A DNA stretch of 64,000 nucleotides. Source: G963667145 sp963676515 [NCBI: Candidatus Cloacimonadota bacterium]. GTDB taxonomy: Bacteria > Cloacimonadota > Cloacimonadia > G963667145. The notes under the pieces are model-generated. The model searched no databases. It had not been told where the DNA came from and saw nothing but the letters and a program-made list of their open reading frames with translations. Shown here one piece after another: positions 26,715 to 34,415 of this stretch (position 1 is the first letter of the stretch; every line of letters starts with the position of its first letter). The translations under genes and the position numbers were made by a program. The DNA is taken from assembly GCA_963676515.1 (NCBI GenBank), contig OY781061.1, positions 992,001-1,056,000 on the forward strand. The letters are read 5' to 3'.

Positions 26715-26873
26715 TGGATTCCTGCTTTCGCAGGAATGAGGGCTGGTGCTAATATATCCAAGTGGTGCGTAACAATTAAGGTTGGTGTTAATAAATGGTA
26801 AGTGGTGTGTAACAATTAAGGTTGGTGGTGCTTCCTTGCCTTTCTCCCTCATCCTCGCGAAAGCAGGGATCCA
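26715..26873. repeat. MITE-like unit with 28-bp inverted ends
   Basis: The ends 26715-26742 and 26846-26873 are inverted copies of each other (24 of 28 positions). The left end is itself palindromic (ATTCCTGC...GCAGGAAT). The interior holds two 27-bp direct copies of AAGTGGTG(C/T)GTAACAATTAAGGTTGGTG at 26760 and 26800. No coding capacity. It looks like a REP doublet or small non-autonomous element. Confidence 0.6.
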
Positions 26874-26894
26874 GAGGTAGGAGTGGAAAAGGAG

Positions 26895-26900
26895 TTGACA
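26895..26900 (+). promoter_or_regulatory. TTGACA element with downstream ATGGCAGGG
   Basis: GTTGACAAGAAATGGCAGGG resembles the minus-strand copies at 14986 and 7539 and the one before tuf. It could drive the three-gene cassette at 27159, but it lies about 260 bp upstream and the -10 box is unclear. Confidence 0.3.
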
Positions 26901-27158
26901 AGAAATGGCAGGGTTTTTATTAGAGACAAATTATTTGAAGATTAAATGGATATTTTAAAAAAAATGGAACAAGAACTAATCGCTTTAGGTTATTCTAAAT
27001 GAAAAACAAACGAATGTTTTATTCGTATATTATACCTAATTTGCATTCTATACGACATACTGCGTATAGTAGGTTGTTGTGTTTAATTTCGGTTCTTCAA
27101 ACATTCTTTAAGAGTATTAATTTAAATTTGTTTGATTTATAATTATAATGGTTTATAA

Positions 27159-27929
27159 ATGAATGACGAAAGTATAGAAATTATAAAAATAGAAGATTTT
27201 GAATACTATAAAGATGAATATAACTCATATCATAGAGTTCTTAGTAAAGAAGATTATACTAATATTATTTCTTTTTATCAAAGTCATTTATATCTAGATG
27301 GAGAATTTGAAGCCGAAGATTTAATTGAAAAATTAACAGAAAAACAGCTTGAAAGGAAATTCCAAAATGATATTAAAAGATCTCAAAGAATATTTGAGAT
27401 CTTAAGAGTCTGGGGACTAGTGCCTCAGGAAAATGCCAGAATATTAGATATTGGTTGCGGTTATGGTATTTTTCTTGATCAATGGATAAGAAAGGGTTTG
27501 GGTTGTGGGTCTGGAATTGAAATTTCAAATCTATCCAAAAAACTTTCTCAAAAATTAAATCCGAATCTTCAAATTGAAATTGTTGATGTTAATTCAATAG
27601 AAAATATTGTTATAAGCAAAGATGTTTCTTTTGTTTTTGCTTTTGATATTCTTGAGCATCTTTTTAATGTTGAGGAATCTTTAAATATTCTCTCAACTAA
27701 AACGAAGAAAGGGGTGGTGGTGGTTGCAGAATTGCCCATTATTCATTCTAATTTTGATAGAAAGAGATTAGAGAAATATAAATACTTATATCCAACGAGA
27801 CATGTTCATTTATACACTCGTGAAGCGGTCAAAACCCTTTTTGTCAAAGCAGGTTTTAAAATTATTAATAGCTTACTGATAAAAGATAATTCTAAATTAT
27901 TAATAGCAGTTAAAAAATGCAAGAATTAG
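27159..27929 (+). CDS. class I SAM-dependent methyltransferase
   Basis: The 256-residue protein has ILDIGCGYGIFLDQW (motif I, about 99-113), GSGIEISNLS (motif II) and VFAFDILEHLFNVEESL, the 'HxLEH' region of Methyltransf_23/11 small-molecule methylases. The N-terminal 90 residues are acidic and not recognised. The gene is AT-rich and lacks a visible ribosome site. It overlaps the next gene by 13 bp, and that one overlaps a third, forming a compact unit. Substrate unknown; sugar or lipid-linked substrates are common for this subfamily. Confidence 0.85.
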   Translation: MNDESIEIIKIEDFEYYKDEYNSYHRVLSKEDYTNIISFYQSHLYLDGEFEAEDLIEKLTEKQLERKFQNDIKRSQRIFEILRVWGLVPQENARILDIGCGYGIFLDQWIRKGLGCGSGIEISNLSKKLSQKLNPNLQIEIVDVNSIENIVISKDVSFVFAFDILEHLFNVEESLNILSTKTKKGVVVVAELPIIHSNFDRKRLEKYKYLYPTRHVHLYTREAVKTLFVKAGFKIINSLLIKDNSKLLIAVKKCKN

Positions 27930-28564
27930 CTAAACTACTAGGGAAATCAATAACAAGGTATATCTTGCCTGGTATGGTGTTTTATCTTTTAATTGTATTT
28001 TTTCCTATTGAATTATTATTCTCTGATATAGATCTGAAAGTAACTGAAACGGGAAGCATCTTGTCTTTAATGTTGGTTGTAGGGTATCTTTTAGATGCAA
28101 TCGGAGCATACCGTTATACGCTATGCTTCAAATCTTATAATGAAGAGAAAATAAATTTAACAAATGAATTGAAGAGTCTTTCAAATTTGAAATTCAATTC
28201 AGATGATCCAGATAAGTTTATAGCTCAAATATGGTATGAAAAAAATGAGTCATATAATAGAATAATTGAAGAACGAAGTGAGTGGGTTATGATATTGATT
28301 TCATCATCTATTTTACTTCTAGCAGTTCCTGAATATGTTATTTTTTGTTTTTTTAGCAATAAAATTTCATGTTTTGAGTTAATACCAATCTGCTTTTTAT
28401 CTTTTATGTTATCCTACTTATCTGCAAAAACGGGTATCAAAAGAATGAAGGCACATAATCAAAAAATGATTTATTGTTTTACTGAACTTAATAAAACAAG
28501 ACAACTTATTAAAATGAAGGAACATTTAAATTTTTCTAATGAAAGAAATTATATCATATATTGA
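27917..28564 (+). CDS. unknown membrane protein, middle gene of three-gene cassette
   Basis: The 215-residue protein has four predicted membrane segments in two pairs (about 12-35 and 45-65; 117-145 and 150-170), split by a charged helical region (about 70-115, rich in N, E and K). It overlaps the genes on both sides. I recognise no family. Confidence 0.65.
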   Translation: MQELAKLLGKSITRYILPGMVFYLLIVFFPIELLFSDIDLKVTETGSILSLMLVVGYLLDAIGAYRYTLCFKSYNEEKINLTNELKSLSNLKFNSDDPDKFIAQIWYEKNESYNRIIEERSEWVMILISSSILLLAVPEYVIFCFFSNKISCFELIPICFLSFMLSYLSAKTGIKRMKAHNQKMIYCFTELNKTRQLIKMKEHLNFSNERNYIIY

Positions 28565-29177
28565 CTTCACCGAATTAAGAAATTGGCTAGTATTAATTTT
28601 AGCTTTAATCGGTGGAACAATAACAATCAAAACTTATATTTCCTCTATTAAACAAAGTAAACTTGACAATACTTATAAAACTCTCGACTATCTAAGAAGA
28701 CATATTACAGATAATCAAATTCAAACTTTCATCACCCTTTTTCAAGCAAATAACCCTTTAGGAGTTCCTAAAAATGAATTTCATTTTGCTGATGGACGAT
28801 TTGACACAATAGAAAATATGTTTTCTGAAGGTGGTTGTGGTAATGGTGACATACATAATATGATTGAAGTCTTCAATTTAGTTTCAAAGAAATTAAGCAA
28901 AGGAATTTTAAATGAGGATTTGATTTGGTATGAATATGGACAGATTATGTCTACTTGCTACGAATGGACAAAATATTTAGACAACAATATGGAAAAGATG
29001 TTCATTAAAGAAAGACAAGAAGGTGTGAGTGACAAAGAGTATAAAGAAATGATCAAATTTTGGAAATCTCAGTATAAAGGAATGGATAAGCTTTATATTG
29101 ATTCTCATAAATATATTGAAAAGCACACTAAAAATAGATTAGATTTACCTATCAAACATTACACATATATAGAATAA
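28539..29177 (+). CDS. unknown protein with one N-terminal membrane anchor
   Basis: The 212-residue protein has one membrane segment (WLVLILALIGGTITI, about 15-30) followed by a long, mostly helical cytoplasmic part with aromatic and acidic residues. The layout is like DUF4760-type anchored helical proteins, but I cannot assign it. It overlaps the preceding gene by 26 bp. Overlapping membrane and anchored-helical genes beside a methyltransferase between repeats and an IS element suggest an accessory cassette. Confidence 0.6.
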   Translation: MKEIISYIDFTELRNWLVLILALIGGTITIKTYISSIKQSKLDNTYKTLDYLRRHITDNQIQTFITLFQANNPLGVPKNEFHFADGRFDTIENMFSEGGCGNGDIHNMIEVFNLVSKKLSKGILNEDLIWYEYGQIMSTCYEWTKYLDNNMEKMFIKERQEGVSDKEYKEMIKFWKSQYKGMDKLYIDSHKYIEKHTKNRLDLPIKHYTYIE

Positions 29178-29353
29178 AAACTGCATACAACAAGCTAGCA
29201 TAGATAATGTGGCGGTTCAGTTGTTACACGATCTTTAGCAGTTTCTAACAGCACGCCAAATCAGAGATTTGACAGAGTATGAATTGAAAAGTTCACAGTA
29301 AAATCTATGATGTTGCTCCGAGGCTATCTTGAAAGGAGGTAACGTCTCAAAGT

Positions 29354-30667
29354 TGGTGTAAATTTAGAAAATGAAAATGGTCACTTTCGTTCTTATGTTC
29401 TAAATAAAAAGAACAAGGAGACAAAAATGACCAAAACAAGCAATAATAAATTGAAAGAGCTTACCCAACTTGTCAAGCAAGAAACGGGGAATAATTTAGC
29501 AGAATTATTAAAAATAGCTGTAAATCAAACCGTTCAGGCAGAATTAGATCGGCATTTGAATGCTAAAAAATATGAAAGAAACGAGGCGAGAACGACTTAT
29601 AGAAGTGGCACTAGAAAAAGGGGACTTAAAACAAGTATTGGTAATCTGGAGATTGATTTTCCGAAAGTTAGGAGTGGTTCGTTTACATCTTCCGTTATGG
29701 AAAGATATCAAAGGGTCGATAGAGCGATGATAAGTACCATTCAGAACGCTTATATTAATGGAGTCTCAACTAGGAAAATGCATAGATTGTTTGAAAAAAT
29801 GGGTATTAAAAATCTTGATAAAAGTACGGTTAGTCGCTATATCCAGCCAATTCAACACGAGGTAAATAAATGGAAATCTCGCAAATTGCTTTCAAAATAT
29901 ATTTATATTTGGGTTGATGCTATCCATAGCAAAGTGCGTGAAGATGGGCAAGTAAAGCCACAAACGATTATGACTGCGATAGGGTTAAGGGAAGATGGTA
30001 GACGAGAAATTTTGGGATTTGTAATGGGAAATAGAGAGGCTAAAACCACTTGGAAAGAGTTTTTTATGAATTTAAAAAACAGAGGACTGAAAGAAACAGA
30101 GCTTTGGATAAGGGATGATCACGATGGACTCAAGGCTGCTTTAAATGAGTGTTTCCCTTGCCAAACTCAACAAAGGTGCATAGTTCATTGGCAAAGAAAT
30201 CTTTTGGATAAAGTCTCCAAAAAAGATTTGTCTTGGCTGGTTCCTTTGAGTAGCAACTTTGTTAAATCAACCACACTGGAAGAGTTTAAATATCATAAAG
30301 AAAAGCTGTTAGAGGCTGTAGAATCTAAAGGGAAAATGCAGTTGTTTGATTGGCTTGAAGAAAGTTTGCCAGAGGTGAGCAATTTTATAAGTTTATCGGG
30401 GAAACATTGGTCAAAAATTAAAAGTACGAATCCGATTGAAAGGCTAAATGAAGAGATTAGAAGAAGGGAAAAAAGCATTAGAATTTTTCCAAATCAAGCG
30501 AGCTGCAATCTTTTGATTGGGGCAATTTTGATTCAACAAAATGAGGATTGGACTGAAGGTAAAATCTATCTAAATGTCGAAAAAGAAAAAAAACAGAACC
30601 TGCTTATTAAATTGAAGATAGCAGAGAATTTTTAGTAATAATTTAGAGCATGAGAGAATTTACACCA
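29354..30667 (+). mobile_element. IS256-family insertion sequence (complete)
   Basis: One transposase gene is bracketed by 11-bp inverted ends: TGGTGTAAATT at 29354-29364 and its complement AATTTACACCA at 30657-30667. Total length of about 1.3 kb is normal for the family. I could not find a convincing target duplication. Similar but imperfect 25-bp sequences (CTTGAAAGGAG...AAAG) lie on both outer sides. Confidence 0.8.
29427..30635 (+). CDS. IS256-family transposase (full length)
   Basis: The 402-residue Mutator-type transposase has the usual order: N-terminal DNA-binding region, first aspartate in YIWVDAIHSK, second in LWIRDDHDGLKAAL and glutamate in NPIERLNEEIRRR. The C-x2-H-like segment RCIVHWQRN is also typical. 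An AAGGAG site precedes the ATG. The frame is intact, so the element may be active. Confidence 0.96.
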   Translation: MTKTSNNKLKELTQLVKQETGNNLAELLKIAVNQTVQAELDRHLNAKKYERNEARTTYRSGTRKRGLKTSIGNLEIDFPKVRSGSFTSSVMERYQRVDRAMISTIQNAYINGVSTRKMHRLFEKMGIKNLDKSTVSRYIQPIQHEVNKWKSRKLLSKYIYIWVDAIHSKVREDGQVKPQTIMTAIGLREDGRREILGFVMGNREAKTTWKEFFMNLKNRGLKETELWIRDDHDGLKAALNECFPCQTQQRCIVHWQRNLLDKVSKKDLSWLVPLSSNFVKSTTLEEFKYHKEKLLEAVESKGKMQLFDWLEESLPEVSNFISLSGKHWSKIKSTNPIERLNEEIRRREKSIRIFPNQASCNLLIGAILIQQNEDWTEGKIYLNVEKEKKQNLLIKLKIAENF

Positions 30668-30802
30668 CAAATGGGACTTGACTTGAAAGGAGTTAGCTTT
30701 CTAAAGCCACACTATCCATCTAGCAATCGTTGTGCGACATAGCAACAAAATTAATATCGCCATCCATGGCGATTAAAGGCAAAAGCAAAAGAATTAAAGA
30801 AT

Positions 30803-30895
30803 ATGATTTTATTTGTATTGTATCGCAACTTAATAAAAGATAAAGGCGAAGTTTTTGAAGTAATAGACATTTCCTGGACAGAGAGTATTATATGA
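30803..30895 (+). pseudogene. possible 3' remnant of an unidentified gene
   Basis: A 30-codon frame ends IKDKGEVFEVIDISWTESII and its TGA overlaps the ATG of the truncated DUF1697 gene (ATGA), as in an operon. The peptide looks like a real C-terminus rather than random sequence, but upstream sequence is non-coding, so only the tail would be left. Family not recognised. Confidence 0.35.
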
Positions 30896-30975
30896 AAAGA
30901 TATATTGCCTTATTGAGGGGAATCAATGTAAGTGGAAAAAATAAGATATCCATGTCTGAATTAAAGAAGGAGTTT
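30892..30975 (+). pseudogene. 5' remnant of a DUF1697-family gene
   Basis: The first 28 codons read MKRYIALLRGINVSGKNKIS then MSELKKEF, the characteristic start of DUF1697 proteins (ALLRGINVxGxxxIxMxEL). The frame then runs straight into an insertion-sequence fragment on the opposite strand. The remaining ~150 residues of the gene are absent from the window. Confidence 0.8.
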
Positions 30976-31218
30976 ACAGAACCTGTCCATTTTTTAGTTA
31001 CATTTTTTGTAACCAAAAAGAGCAATCTTATTAGCGAATCTTCACTCGGGAACGACGATTTCGACTTAGTAATTCGCCTCAAACTGCGATGATAATTTTC
31101 TATTGAATTCGTGGTATAAATGAGTTTCCTGATTTCTGCTGGATACTTAAAAAAAGAGCATAATCCTTCCCAATTTTTCTCCCAAGACTTGGCAATGTAG
31201 GGATATTTTTTATCCCAT
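30976..31218 (-). mobile_element. internal fragment of an IS256-type transposase gene
   Basis: On the minus strand it encodes KWDKKYPYIAKSWEKNWEG through VTKNVTKKWTGSV, nearly identical to the transposase end at 1-403. Both termini of the insertion sequence are missing: one side joins a DUF1697 remnant and the other joins the outer-membrane-type gene fragment. It is therefore a recombination scar rather than a clean insertion. Confidence 0.85.
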
Positions 31219-31794
31219 TTCTTGCTCAATCCTGCTTTGCAAGACTCGTGTATTTCTGCGGGGGCAAAATTTTACAACGCCGACGACAAGGTGAGCGAGT
31301 ATCATCTGTCGATAAACAAAATGGTCGATAAATATTGCTTCTCTTTGGATAGCGACTACTTGTATTTCACTCGTTACAAAAAATTGAAAACCACCGCAGG
31401 AGCGAATTGTCGCTGGAGTAGGTTCTTACTCGGCAATAACTTGTCTTATTGGCAAGATTCGGAAGGTGAAAGCGAGATTGACGACAGTTTTTCTTTGGGG
31501 ATGTCCTTATTCACTCTGGAGCATTACCTGATTTGCACTTCGCTAAAAGAGAATGAGTGGGCAGCAGAGTTCCGCAAAGGCAAGCAAGTTGTGTTGAGGA
31601 TAGATGATGAAAATTTCTTGCTTTCGACCGATATTTTTTTCCACAAATTTAGTAGCTTGCAAATATCACTGCGAAAATCTACCATCGGAGTAGGTGTAAA
31701 GTTCTTTTGGCACCATCGCTTCGTGCAATTTTCCACAGTTTACCATCGTTATGTCGATCCAGACTATTTGCTGAGTGTGGGTATGAGTATATAA
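31215..31794 (+). pseudogene. 5'-truncated copy of the outer-membrane-type gene
   Basis: This is the second copy of the gene at 851-1522. It lacks the signal peptide and first ~35 residues, starting within ...FLLNPA(W/L)QDSC, with 12 or so substitutions afterwards. Without a signal sequence the product could not be exported. A Met codon at 31222 (TTG) is a track artefact, not a likely start. Confidence 0.8.
31751..31781 (+). repeat. 31-bp direct repeat, left copy, flanking the ABC operon
   Basis: It is identical to 34385-34415 and lies within the last codons of the outer-membrane-type gene (VDPDYLLSVG). A third copy with one mismatch is on the minus strand at 864-894 in the left inverted arm. 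Confidence 0.9.
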
Positions 31795-31838
31795 AAATTT
31801 GGGGTAAATTAATTATAATCAGAAGATTACTCTTGACA

Positions 31839-31869
31839 TCGATATGTTTTCCTAAAAATAACGGCAAAG
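31839..31869 (+). promoter_or_regulatory. possible promoter of the NitT/TauT-type ABC operon
   Basis: TTGACA followed after 17 bp by AAATAA lies in the spacer before the substrate-binding protein gene. The corresponding position is retained in the left repeat arm. The -10 match is weak. Confidence 0.35.
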
Positions 31870-32010
31870 AATAGTTAATTTCTATTTGTAGGCACCTTTT
31901 GGGTTCTTCTTGAATTTTTAATAAAAAGAGAAAAAAGGATGTTTAAGAAATTAATTTTAGATTTATTAGTGTTACAAGATAATGGTTTGTAGCTAATTAA
32001 GGAGTTTGTC

Positions 32011-32997
32011 GTGAAGAAATCAATTTTATTTTCATTACTTTTTATTTTCATATTTTCTTTAAATGCATACGAAGGAGAAAAAGATAATTTGAATTTTGCC
32101 GTGGAATACACAAGCCATGCAACTTCTTTTTATTATGCAGACGCAAAAAAAATGTTTGAAAAAGAGGATATACTTGTAAATGATGTTAAAGTGTATGTTA
32201 GTGGGGCATCAGTAGCTACTGCTTTTGTAAGAGAACAGTTTGATGTGGCTTATATGTGTCTTGTTCCTGCTATCGTTACATATGCAAATGGCAAAGTGCC
32301 GATCAAAATTATTGCTGGGACACACCTAGATGGCTATGGAATAGTTGCTAATCACAAAAAAATCAAAAGTCTTAAAGATTTAGATAAAAAGGGTGTAAAA
32401 ATTGGTGTGGGTCCGAAAGGCACAGTAACAAGCTTTATTCAAGAGATTGTTATAGAAAAAGCGAAGTTAGATTCTAAAAAAGCAAGAAGAAATTTTGTAA
32501 CAATGAACTCTTCAAAACAGATTATGGCTCTCAAAGCGGGGTTGGTGGATGCGGTTGTGTTGCCAGAGCATTTTGTTTCATTGGCTGCAAGTTTAGAGGG
32601 GATGGAAATTCTTGTAAAAAGTTGTGAACTATGGAAAGATTTACAAGGAAGTGTAATTGTAGTTTCAGAAAAACTTTTCAAAGAAAGACCTGAAATAGTC
32701 CAAAAAATCAAAAAAGTGAATAAAGAAGCTATCAAACAAATCAATGAAAATAATGATGAGGCATCAGTAATTGTTGCCCAAAATTTGAATATTTATCAAG
32801 ATAAAATTAAATACCAGACAAAATCCTCAAATATTGACTTAACAGTTACACCGCAAATTGCAAAAAGTTCTATAGAAAATCTTAAATTAACGAGTGAAAT
32901 ATCAATAAAAGCGGTGCAAGAAGTTATTGATAAAATGGTTCAATATGGTTTCATTCGAAGTTCTTTTGATGCTCGAGAAATTTTAGTATTTGAGTAG
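32011..32997 (+). CDS. NitT/TauT-type ABC substrate-binding protein
   Basis: The 328-residue periplasmic protein of the NMT1/SsuA/ThiY class has a signal peptide (ends SLNAYEG), NFAVEYTSHATSFYYADAKK as first ligand-side segment, and DVAYMCLVPAIVTYANG and IGVGPKGTVTSFIQEIV in the hinge lobes. Start is GTG with AAGGAG upstream. Substrates of the class include thiamine precursors, sulfonates, nitrate and aromatic acids, and no riboswitch is seen to choose among them. A truncated duplicate lies at 431-634. Confidence 0.9.
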   Translation: MKKSILFSLLFIFIFSLNAYEGEKDNLNFAVEYTSHATSFYYADAKKMFEKEDILVNDVKVYVSGASVATAFVREQFDVAYMCLVPAIVTYANGKVPIKIIAGTHLDGYGIVANHKKIKSLKDLDKKGVKIGVGPKGTVTSFIQEIVIEKAKLDSKKARRNFVTMNSSKQIMALKAGLVDAVVLPEHFVSLAASLEGMEILVKSCELWKDLQGSVIVVSEKLFKERPEIVQKIKKVNKEAIKQINENNDEASVIVAQNLNIYQDKIKYQTKSSNIDLTVTPQIAKSSIENLKLTSEISIKAVQEVIDKMVQYGFIRSSFDAREILVFE

Positions 32998-33004
32998 GAA
33001 GTAA

Positions 33005-33751
33005 ATGAATAAATTTATTAGCATTTTATTTAAAAATAGCCCTATTCTTATTTTTCTACTGATTTGGGAGTGTGCAGGCAGAGTTGATCAATCCCCTCTT
33101 TTGCCTTCATTTTCGATGGTTATTGTGGAGTTTTATAATCTTTTAGAGTCTGGATTTCTTGTTGAAAACCTCGCTCATTCATTTATAAGGGTTTTGGTAG
33201 GATATCTTTCTGGTGGTCTTTTTGGGATTATGGTTGGGATTTTCATGGGGATGAATAAGGCTATAGAAGAAGCATTAAAACCTTTAATTAGTATGTTGCT
33301 TTCAATCCCAACACTCGGTTGGTTACCTCTTATGATGCTTTGGGTTGGGATTAACGAGGCATTACCCATTATATTGATTTTTATTTGTGCTTTTTTCCCA
33401 GTGGCTTATGCAACACTTTTGGGAATCAAGGAGACTCCAAAAGAGTTCATTAATAGTGCTAAAGCACTGGGTGCCTCCAATTTCTATATCTTAATAAAAA
33501 TCATTTTGCCTTTGGCATTACCTTCTATTTTTACAGGACTTAGGTTGGAGGCTGGAATGGTTTGGAAAACTGTTTTGGCTGCTGAAATGTTTGCTATACC
33601 TACTGGTATTGGTGCTATGATGATTAACGCAGAATCTCTCATAAGAGTAGATGTCATTATGGTAACATTATTAGTTTTGGGATTTATGAGCTTTGGGTTT
33701 GAAAAGGCAATTTATGCACTAGAGAAATTTCTTACAAACAAGTGGAGGTAA
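33005..33751 (+). CDS. NitT/TauT-type ABC transporter permease
   Basis: The 248-residue inner-membrane protein is of the SsuC/TauC/ThiX family with about six membrane segments. The cytoplasmic EAA loop INSAKALGASNFYILIKIIL contacts the ATPase. LLSIPTLGWLPLMMLWVG is also typical. It lies 7 bp after the binding-protein gene. Confidence 0.93.
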   Translation: MNKFISILFKNSPILIFLLIWECAGRVDQSPLLPSFSMVIVEFYNLLESGFLVENLAHSFIRVLVGYLSGGLFGIMVGIFMGMNKAIEEALKPLISMLLSIPTLGWLPLMMLWVGINEALPIILIFICAFFPVAYATLLGIKETPKEFINSAKALGASNFYILIKIILPLALPSIFTGLRLEAGMVWKTVLAAEMFAIPTGIGAMMINAESLIRVDVIMVTLLVLGFMSFGFEKAIYALEKFLTNKWR

Positions 33752-33752
33752 A

Positions 33753-34382
33753 ATGGGATATATCAAACTGCAAAATATTTTTACTGATTTTTGTCTGCAA
33801 AACATCAATTTAAATATTAAAAATGGAGACTTTGTAGTTATTCAAGGTCATTCAGGTGCTGGCAAGAGTACGGTTTTAAATGCTTTGGCAGGATTTGTAG
33901 AATATGAAGGGGATATCTATTTGGATGGGAAATGCCTAAATGATGTCCCAATCCAAAAACGAGGAGTAGGATATTTGCATCAGGCAATTCATCTTTTTCC
34001 TAATTTAAGTGTTTTTGAAAATATTTCATTTGGTCTCAAAGCACAAAAAACGGGGAAAAAGATTGTTGTTAAAGAAGTAAACTCTATTATGCAAAGGCTT
34101 CAAATATCTCATTTGCTTCAAAGATACCCCAAAAATTTAAGTGGAGGAGAGAAGCAAAGAGTGGGAATAGCACGGTCAATTATAACAAAGCCCAAAGTTT
34201 TGCTTTTAGACGAACCGCTTTCTAGTCTTGATGAAGTGACAGCACGGGGTATCCGTAAAGAGTTAAAATCACTTGCTAAAGCATATAATTTGACTGTAAT
34301 ATATGTGACTCACAATTTGGTGGATGCTGAAGAACTTGCTGATAAAATTGTTTATATAAACAAAGGTAAAATTTTACAATGA
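33753..34382 (+). CDS. NitT/TauT-type ABC transporter ATPase
   Basis: The 209-residue ATPase has Walker A GHSGAGKSTVLN, Q-loop region YLHQAIHLFPNL, signature LSGGEKQRVGIARS and Walker B VLLLDEPLSSLD. It is slightly short at the C-terminus for the SsuB/TauB family, which usually has about 230-260 residues. Its TGA is followed after only 2 bp by the 31-bp direct repeat, so the end of the gene coincides with a recombination junction and some native C-terminal codons may be lost. Confidence 0.92.
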   Translation: MGYIKLQNIFTDFCLQNINLNIKNGDFVVIQGHSGAGKSTVLNALAGFVEYEGDIYLDGKCLNDVPIQKRGVGYLHQAIHLFPNLSVFENISFGLKAQKTGKKIVVKEVNSIMQRLQISHLLQRYPKNLSGGEKQRVGIARSIITKPKVLLLDEPLSSLDEVTARGIRKELKSLAKAYNLTVIYVTHNLVDAEELADKIVYINKGKILQ

Positions 34383-34384
34383 CG

Positions 34385-34415
34385 ATGTCGATCCAGACTA
34401 TTTGCTGAGTGTGGG
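34385..34415 (+). repeat. 31-bp direct repeat, right copy, flanking the ABC operon
   Basis: Identical to 31751-31781. In the plus frame it continues as DVDPDYLLSVGAEL and a TAG at 34427-34429, that is, the last codons of a paralogue of the outer-membrane-type gene with a different C-terminus (GAEL instead of GMSI). On the minus strand it encodes the end of ogt. Confidence 0.9.

Larger units (their letters stand above)
26152..27158. other. 1-kb gene-free, repeat-containing region
   Basis: No open frame here has a recognisable product or ribosome site. It holds a long hairpin (26351-26388), a pair of inverted 28-bp REP-like sequences with a two-copy direct repeat between them (26715-26873), and a TTGACA element at 26895. 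Many short GCTTCGCC and CCGCTCCGCTCC patches give it a more GC-rich texture than the genes to its right. It may be a former gene or mobile-element landing zone. Confidence 0.5.
31215..32204 (+). repeat. right arm of the ~1-kb inverted repeat (partner 436-1430)
   Basis: It has the same content as the left arm in the opposite orientation: body of the outer-membrane-type gene, spacer and the first ~195 bp of the substrate-binding protein gene. Matching ends at GTTAGTGGGG, where the left copy meets the insertion sequence. Confidence 0.88.

Noticed and set aside
26634-26852. 72-codon frame on the minus strand
   Set aside because: It spans the inverted REP-like ends and direct repeats; its peptide only reflects the repeats.
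26946-27001. Short frame MDILKKMEQELIALGYSK resembling the start of a tyrosine recombinase
   Set aside because: Only 18 codons before a stop; the following sequence does not continue the homology in any frame convincingly.
31222-31794. The truncated outer-membrane-type gene as an intact 190-residue gene starting at TTG
   Set aside because: The start lies inside a conserved segment at a recombination joint, with no signal peptide or ribosome site, so I list it as a pseudogene.
31751-34415. 31-bp direct repeats as integrase attachment sites
   Set aside because: No integrase or excisionase gene lies between them, and the repeat equals part of a coding sequence shared by paralogues; homologous recombination explains it more simply.
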